Source: Dipteris shenzhenensis (taxonomy: Eukaryota; Polypodiophyta; Polypodiopsida; Gleicheniales). From it: 64,000 nucleotides of DNA. Within the stretch, counting starts at the first letter, position 1, and each line of letters opens with the position of its first letter. The translations under genes and the position numbers were made by a program. Shown piece by piece: positions 57,673-64,000 of this stretch. The notes under the pieces are model-generated. The model was not told the DNA's origin. It did no database searches and worked only from the letters and a program-made list of their open reading frames with translations. Location: NCBI GenBank assembly GCA_047967505.1, contig CM106539.1; one strand, 5' to 3'.

Positions 57673-60600
57673 CATGGAAGGGTCAGGAAAAGATTTCAAC
57701 CTCGATGACTTTAAAGAGGAGAAAGACTATCAACAAGATACGCTTCCGCCAAGTGCTCAAGAAGTGATGGCGAACCTTCTAGAGCAGAATCGGGTCCTCC
57801 TGCAGTAACTCGAAGAACATTCATCCCAACTGGAAGAAAGCAAAAGACAACTGAACCAGACAAAACAACATCTGGAGGAAAAAGAAGCAAAAAAGCCACT
57901 GGAAGAAAGAGGAACCACAAATTTTTGAAAAGCTGCTCTTGTTGATGCGTGAGGAACGTAAACATGAGGAGACACTACGACACGCAGAGCTCGCCTAGGC
58001 AGACAGGCAACAAAAGCTAGACCGAGAGGCGACGCTTCTCCAACACAAACAAATGTTAGCCGCTATGCAAGCAAGTTTGAGCGCAACAATCGTCACCGCC
58101 ACAGCTTCGCCATCAACAAAGGTAACACCACTCACTCGGTCCACTCCAAATTTTGTTCAGTATGATGGTAAGTGTGACCATTCAGCAATTTCGCAATTTA
58201 TTCATCAATTTGTAGCTCATTTTCTGTTAGCGCGATTCAAGATGAGCAAGATAAAGTCCACCTTGCAGCCCCTCATCTTACAAGTGAGGTAGTGACTTGG
58301 TGGCAGCATTGGGCTAGTAAGCATACTGACCCAAAAACGTTTAAGACGAATTTCGTTTGAGCAACGTTTGTAGCCGACCTCAAAGCCTGTTTACTCCCAC
58401 TCCAATATATGCTTAACTTGGAGGATGAGTTCTCTCATCTCCCCCAGAATGGTTTGCCTATGTTGGCGCAACAGTTGGACGTGACGAAGAGCGCCAAGAT
58501 GAAGCAATTCATTCAAGGATTGGACACGGACATATGTTTTACCATTCGGAACTTCGACCTGCCGGATTACGAGCGGGCGCTAACTCTCGCACAGAGTCAG
58601 GAGATGATGCTAAACGGGGGAAAGCCCAAGCAGGTCCAGAAAGATTCCAAAGCCCCGTAGCAGTCAAACAACACAGCGGGTAAGGATCAGAAGAAGGACA
58701 ACCAGTTCCAGAAGAAAGACGGCCAGGCTTCTAGTCAAAAGGAGTCCAAGCCAAAGATGACTCCGGATGAGAAGGCTAAAGCGGGTATTACGGGAGGCTA
58801 TCTTCAGCCCAACAAGCAGAAGCGGTACCACCAAGAACATCGCTGCTTTCATTGCCACATCGCTGGGCATGACAAGAAGGATTGTCCTAAGTGGCTTGCC
58901 GAAAAGGCTATGAAAGCACCTACTTCGTCCGTCGCCAATGTATTGGCTCTTCCAACCCCGCCTCCATCCTCAACTACGAATGCCGTCTTCCCTGCTTTGA
59001 ATGCCGTTCCCACGATGGTCTTTCAAGGTAAGAAGGAGGGCGATTTCTCATATCAAAAGAAGGCGCTCATTCGAGCGTATGACACAGCTAACGAGCATCA
59101 ATTTATTGTCATGTTTGATAGGGGGAGTTCAAAAGATGCCATCTTCCCTTAGCTTGCCAAGACAGTGGGGTACACCTTGATGCCTCACGAGCTTGCAGTG
59201 GACGGGTTCACGCCCAGCTTGCAATGGACGGGTTCATGCCCGACTTACACACACACATCATGCATAAGGCCATCCATTTCACTTTTTCAATTTAGAAGGT
59301 CATGTTTACACGGAATTTTATTTTGACTCCTTTGATGGGATGCAACATGATCCTCGAGATTCAGTGGTTCCGTGAGCATGTTCTGACGCTTGATTGGCAG
59401 CACGACACCTTCACGATTATGGAAGTTTTACCTGAGCCCGCCGTGATATGCGGTGATCGAAGCATACCAGGGATTCCGTTAATCTCTCATATTCAAGCAG
59501 GTCGCACCGCCTGCAAGGATGCCATGTGTACACTTCTCTATGTTCAGTGCCAAATCACTGCAGTTCAAGCCGCTCCTCCGATCGGGCAAGCAATGGTGGA
59601 TCTAAGAGTTCCAAGACATCATGCTCCGGGATGATCTGCCACCCCAGCTGCCTCCCAACCGACCGGAAGACCATCGCATTGATCTACTTCCACACTCGAC
59701 ACCTCCAAGTAAGTTCCCTTATCGACTTTCAAAGTCTATGGAGGGGGAGTCAGAGAAACAATTGTCTCAATTACTGTGCGCAGGGTTTATTAGACCTTCT
59801 TCTTTGCCTTTTACTGCACCCATTCTATTTGTGACAAAGAAGAATAAGTCCGCACGACTATGTGTCGACTACAAAGCACTCAACAAGCTTACGGTAAGCA
59901 ACAAGTTTCCTATGCCTTGCATCGAGTACATCTTGGAAAGACTCAATGGTGCAAGATTTTTCTCAAAGATTGACCTGAAGAGTGGCTACCATCAAGTCCG
60001 GATTTTTGAAGCTAACATCCCAAAGACAGCTTTCCGAACAGCGCGAGCTCATTACAAGTTCGTCGTCATGCCCTTTGGTCTGAAGAATGCACCACCAACA
60101 TTCAACAAGATGGTGTCACGGGTATTTGCAGAGTATATTGGGAAGTGCATGTTCATCTTTCTCAATGATATCCTTATCTTTTCCGCTACAGCTGAGCAGC
60201 ATATTAAGGATGTGCGACGTGCCTTACAGTTATTACGTGATAACTAGCTATATCTCAACGCAAAGAAAAGTGAATTCGGATTGCTGGAAATTCAGTATTT
60301 GGGGCTACATCATTAGTACTCAAGGGATTCGATTGGACCCTGAGAAGATCCAAGCTATCACAAGTTGGGCTGTCCCCACGACGGCCCAAGAGATCCGATC
60401 CTTTGTGAGTTTGTGTCAAGCATACAGCTCGCACATGAAAAGTTTCTCAACATACGCAGCCCCTCTTACAGATTTACTCAAGGGGATAAAGACACGCAGA
60501 CAAAAAGTTCAAGTCACAGACAAAGCTTTGCAGGCCTTCCACGACTTGCAACGGTTGGCCACGACAGCACTAGTTATGAAGATCGCCTCTTGGATGATCC

Positions 60601-61580
60601 CATTTCTAGTAATCACAGACGCTAGCAATGTCACCATAGGGGCAGTTTTACAACAAGAGGATAGGCCCGTGGCATACTACAGCAGAAAGCTTAACGATAA
60701 CGAAAAGAACTATTCACTGTATGATAGAGAGCTCCTCGGTGTCATCCAAGCATTAAAACATTGGAAGCCTTTCCTATACGGACAGACTTTCACGGTGAAG
60801 ACAGATCACCAAGCCCTTAAGTGGCTTCAGACAATGCCTAGTACACAATGGAGCAATCGGCAACAGCGGTGGAGCCAAATATTACAGCAGTTTGGGAGAA
60901 TGATCGAGTACGTTCCCAGCAAAAACAACCCCGTTGCAGACGCTCTTAGTCGGAAAGGTTCCATCTAGACCATTGAGCAGGCCACTGTGCTCGAAATCAA
61001 AGGAAAGGATCTTGATAGCATGAAGGCACAGTACGCGGAGTCAGCAGAGTTTGGCACGCAGTTCCAGTTACTCATTAGAGGACGGTTGGCTTTTCTATAA
61101 GAAAAGATTATGTGTACTTCATGATGCCCATGATGCCCTTACCGGTGGCCACAGAGGTATCAACAGGACTTTGGAGAAGTTAGAGCGCTATTTCTATTGG
61201 CCAAAGATGCGGAAGGGCGTATACGGCTATGTGCTGAATTGTCAAATATGCCAAAAGATCAAGGCTTCCCACAAGAAAGCAGCAAGCTTGCTTATGCCAT
61301 TGCCAATCCCCGACGATCCTTTTCAAGACATAGGTATGGATTTCGTGGGGCCACTTCCAACATCCGCAGGGATGCGTAATACTCAATGTCTTACTATTGT
61401 TTGTCGCTTTAGTAAATATTGTATGCTTATTCCCTGCAAACAAACAGCCAGCGTTGAAGATGTAGCTCGTTTGTTTATCAAGTATTGGTATCCCATTGGA
61501 GGGTTGCCAAAGACCATCACATCCGACAAGGACTCAAGTTTACGTCTAACTTTTGTCACTCTCTCACTCACGCAGTAACC
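57673..61580 (+). pseudogene. Second Ty3/gypsy Gag-Pol, truncated in integrase
   Basis: ATG 57,673 (MEGSGKDFNLDDFKEEKDYQ) starts a coiled-coil gag; the knuckle is CFHCHIAGHDKKDCPKW, the protease MFDRGSSKDAIFP (DSGSS altered). RT: RLCVDYKALNKLTVSNKFPM, FFSKIDLKSGYHQVRI, MPFGLKNAPPTF, and FLNDILIF in place of YLDDIL. RNase H: TDASNVTIGAVLQQ, YDRELLGVIQALKHWKPFLY, NNPVADALSR. Integrase: HDALTGGHRGINRTL...CQICQK, GMDFVGPLP, then loss at SDKDS. Stops: TAA 57,806; TAG 57,996, 58,658, 59,150, 60,245 and 60,966; one TGA. Several frameshifts. A 26-bp duplication lies at 59,191-59,242. The Asp-to-Asn change in the RT active site alone would inactivate it. Confidence 0.92.
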
Positions 61581-62269
61581 CTGTATTCCGGTGGACAGCA
61601 CAAGCCTCTTCCTTGCCTTGCAGAAGCGTCCTACATCGTCAATGTGGACAGCATCAAGGTCTCGGTATTGGTCGGCGTTGCCTCTCAGGTCTTTGGGTCT
61701 GCTATACGTGTGCACATTGAGCTCTTCAGAAGCACGTTCCGTGCTCTCTCGAAGAGTGTTCTTTGTATTTCTCAGTTCTCCAAGTATAAAGCACATTCTC
61801 CTCTGATTGGGGGAGGGGGCCCTCAGTGGGTACAAGGACCCAATCGGTTGTCGACTCTACTCTCTCTCTACCCTCATCTCCTTTCTCTCTCTATGGTAAA
61901 CAACGCTAATTCCTCACTAAAGGTTTAAAGAAGGTCTTGCTGTGAATTACACGATCAGATTACCGTTGCATGTTATAGAACTAATGTGTATCTTCCAGAT
62001 GCCCTTGCTGTTCTAGGAATAAAAAATAATTTCACATATGAGGATGATCGATGCATGTAAGAGATTGAGAAAAAGACTATCAGATAGTCATTACAGGCAC
62101 TTTAAATCATGGTTTGTATCACTTCGATACACATGACAGCAGCATGCAAAATGCTTGTGTTGCAATACTAGCATTTGCAATGCAAGATGCGGAATTTGAG
62201 ATGCCAGATTTGGTCAGGTGAACTATGGCAGTTTGCAGCTAGTACAGAAACATAATATGGTATTGAATA
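61581..62269. other. Junction between gypsy and copia remnants, no clear gene
   Basis: A frame LTHAVTLYSGGQHKPLPCLA continues past the truncated integrase but resembles nothing I know. A GGGGGAGGGGGCCC tract lies near 61,808. 61,930-62,260 may be the weak start of the copia fragment (pre-integrase-like), too degraded to call. Confidence 0.35.
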
Positions 62270-62960
62270 TGCCTACATTGTGAGACCCCTCCGAAACATG
62301 TCTATGAAGGATGCATTTTGGGAAAGGTGCACAAGAATGCCTTTCCGAGGAATGAATCAGATAGACTTGTCGAAAAATTGCAGCTTATACACAGTAATAT
62401 GTGTGGTCCCATGAGGACACTATCCTAGTGACAGAATTTGTATTATGTGACCTTTATTAAAGACTTTCCCAGATTTACGTGGGTTTATGCGTTGAATGAG
62501 AAATCTGATGTGTTTTGAGTGTTTTCAACATTTTCTTGGCCATGGCTGAAAAGCAGACAAGGTGCAAGGTGCAGACTCTGATGACAGACAAAGGGGGGAG
62601 TACTTCTCAAATGCCTTTGTAGCATATTTGGAGGAAAATGGCATTAAGAACCAACGTACAGTGCCAAAAAAACTTCAGAAAAATAGTGTTGGTGAGAGGA
62701 AATAGATAACTGATGGAGATGGGTAGATATATGATCAAGGTACCTCATAAATTTTTGGACAGAAGCCATTATGTGTGCCACGTATATTTTGAAACCAAAG
62801 CATTGGAAACCATCATACCCTTGGAGGCTTGGCATGACAGGAAACCCATGGTTGATTACCTTCGGGTGTACATGTCTCTCAGCATGTGAGAAGCAAACTG
62901 GATGACAAAGAAGTGAAATGCCAAAGTAAGGATCATCATGTCTCCAATCCTCACACTCAA
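62270..62960 (+). pseudogene. Copia integrase remnant, heavily mutated
   Basis: Readable with frameshifts: CILGKVHKNAFPRNESDRLV, EKLQLIHSNMCGPMRTLS, YYVTFIKDFPRFTWVYALNE, VQTLMTDKGG, YLEENGIKNQRTVPKK and EAWHDRKPMVDYLRV. This is the order of copia pre-integrase and integrase (HSD, D..SR.TWVY, T.RGGEY, EENGI). Many stops and indels make it the oldest-looking copia copy in the window. Confidence 0.75.
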
Positions 62961-64000
62961 GGGTTGAGTTAGGATTTTATCATGTTGACACACTTGTGTA
63001 CTACTCCCTGTCATTGTCTTCTATTATGAGTCTGACAAGTTCTGTTTCTAGCTCCTTGCATTCTCCCATTCTCGCTTCTATTTCAGTTATGCAATCTGCA
63101 CAGGGCTGTACTAGAATGACTATGTGGGCCCCCAATGGGAACCTTTTATAGGGGCTGCAATGCCCCAAGAGTGGCCGCCAGTCTAATAACAAGCCGAATG
63201 GTCTGTGAACTGGCTGACCAGGGCAGCCTTTGGGAGTCTATAAAATCCCCTGATGCCTGCTCCATTTCTACCCACTGTCTGAGCTGCATACCTGCCTATA
63301 TGCATGCCTATGCACTGACTTATCTGCCCTTCAACAATGCCCATGTGTGGCCCAAGGGATGGCCAACACCATGGCTGTCCACTGTGAGACAGGTACTTCA
63401 TTTAATACAAGAAGGAAATCTATGTGCTGCCCATGTGGCACCGTGTGCTGCCCACATATATCTCCCTCTTCCTGCCCCCATTATTCCTCTATAGATATCC
63501 CTCCCCCATGCTCTCCTCATTTGGGGGCTTACAAACAGGCTGTTGACCCTATTATTCTCACACAAATGACATCATCTGCAATGCGAAGAGCCTAGATCTA
63601 TGGGATGAGATGGACCCTTCGTATTGAAACAAACTCCTTTGGAAATCAGCAAAAGAAGACTATACTTTCTGTTTCTAGTGTCTAGCCTGCTCGATGTGAT
63701 GTCTGAGAGTGGAAATGTGTCCAAAATCGTGCGGTCCCATCTGAATCCTGCCTAGCCGACCACCCTTACACTTGCCCTCTTTGCCTGCTCACTAATATAT
63801 ATCTCAAGTGCGGATCCATATGCCTTCTTCATCAGATGACCTACCGTGATGGCCCTATGATTACCAATGTCAGTAGGATCTCCTCTTTGGATAGAGGTGA
63901 TGGTGTTGATGGTCCTGTAGTAGGAAAGCCTCTATAGAAGGCCTCATTAAAGAGTCTTCCGAACCATGGGTCAAGAACTCAGCTTAAAGCCTTAGTGAGC
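62961..64000. other. No recognisable gene
   Basis: Short frames such as 63,001-63,192 (minus; EIEARMGECKELETELVRLI, possibly helical) and 63,135-63,494 (plus) match nothing I know. C-rich, CCCATGTGG-containing sequence near 63,340-63,500 might be LTR-derived. Confidence 0.35.

Noticed and set aside
1-61580. A genetic code in which UAG (or UAR) means glutamine, as in some green algae and ciliates
   Set aside because: The MULE transposase ends at TAG 25,578, the SPT6-like exon at TAA 51,841, the first copia pol at TAA 3,021, and frameshifts and motif damage accompany the TAGs. Methylation decay explains the pattern better.
57251-61580. A complete second gypsy element with paired LTRs
   Set aside because: I could not find the sequence of 57,251-57,672 again downstream; the element stops in the integrase core.
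63001-63192. A small coiled-coil gene on the minus strand
   Set aside because: 63 codons with no start context, homology or neighbours to support it; likely chance.

Overview
The window is nuclear DNA from a land plant with a large, transposon-dominated genome. The evidence is Ty1/copia and Ty3/gypsy polyproteins, a Mutator-like (MULE) transposase, a CACTA/TNP2 transposase, plant-type PPR fragments and the last exon of an SPT6-like gene with a GW/WG-rich tail. The style of the PPR repeats, a Penelope-type reverse transcriptase and the low gene density make me favour a seed-free vascular plant (lycophyte or fern). A gymnosperm cannot be excluded. I saw no rRNA, tRNA or CRISPR array. All boundaries, splice sites and identities were read by eye, without alignment software.

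Layout. 1-3.8 kb: 3' part of a decayed copia element plus a probable LTR. 5.1-6.8 kb (minus): kinase-like pseudogene behind an unrecognised N-terminal domain; upstream lie eight copies of a 39-nt hairpin motif and five 16-bp palindromes (7.07-8.28 kb). 8.3-9.3 kb (minus): copia gag remnant. 9.6-9.98 and 26.1-26.43 kb (minus): two halves of one Ser/Pro-rich reading frame split by a ~16.1 kb insertion. 28.26-33.83 kb: a nearly complete copia element with paired LTRs and target duplication. 34.2-35.95 kb: truncated CACTA element. 38.8-39.3 kb: long CA/TG tract. 39.4-40.7 kb (minus): Penelope-like RT. 41.1-41.8 kb: ORF1-like RNA-binding protein. 42.5-44.3 kb (minus): gypsy gag. 44.6-45.05 kb: 16-bp minisatellite. 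48 kb: copia gag/protease. 51.8-52.9 kb (minus): SPT6-like exon, the only convincing intact host gene. 53.5-56.3 kb: chromodomain gypsy element. 57.7-61.6 kb: second gypsy element. 62.3-63.0 kb: copia integrase remnant.

The most interesting object is the insertion at 9,983-26,099. It has imperfect ~70-bp terminal inverted repeats and a 9-bp target-site duplication, as expected of a MULE. Removing it, with one copy of the duplication, rejoins a reading frame. Its right half holds a four-exon MULE transposase (zinc finger, DDE region, SWIM). Its left half, transcribed the opposite way, holds a gene of at least eleven exons for a ParB-like domain joined to a beta-class amino (N4/N6) DNA methyltransferase, now carrying a nonsense codon, a frameshift and an internal duplication. 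Between them are G/C-tract hairpins, including a 300-bp structure with apparently perfect 145-bp arms. PPR and copia-gag fragments are also inside. This may be a MULE that carried, or captured, its own DNA methyltransferase.

Across the decayed coding regions, in-frame stops are strongly biased to TAG, mostly where Gln is expected. This fits deamination of methylated CAG (CHG) sites in silenced transposons.
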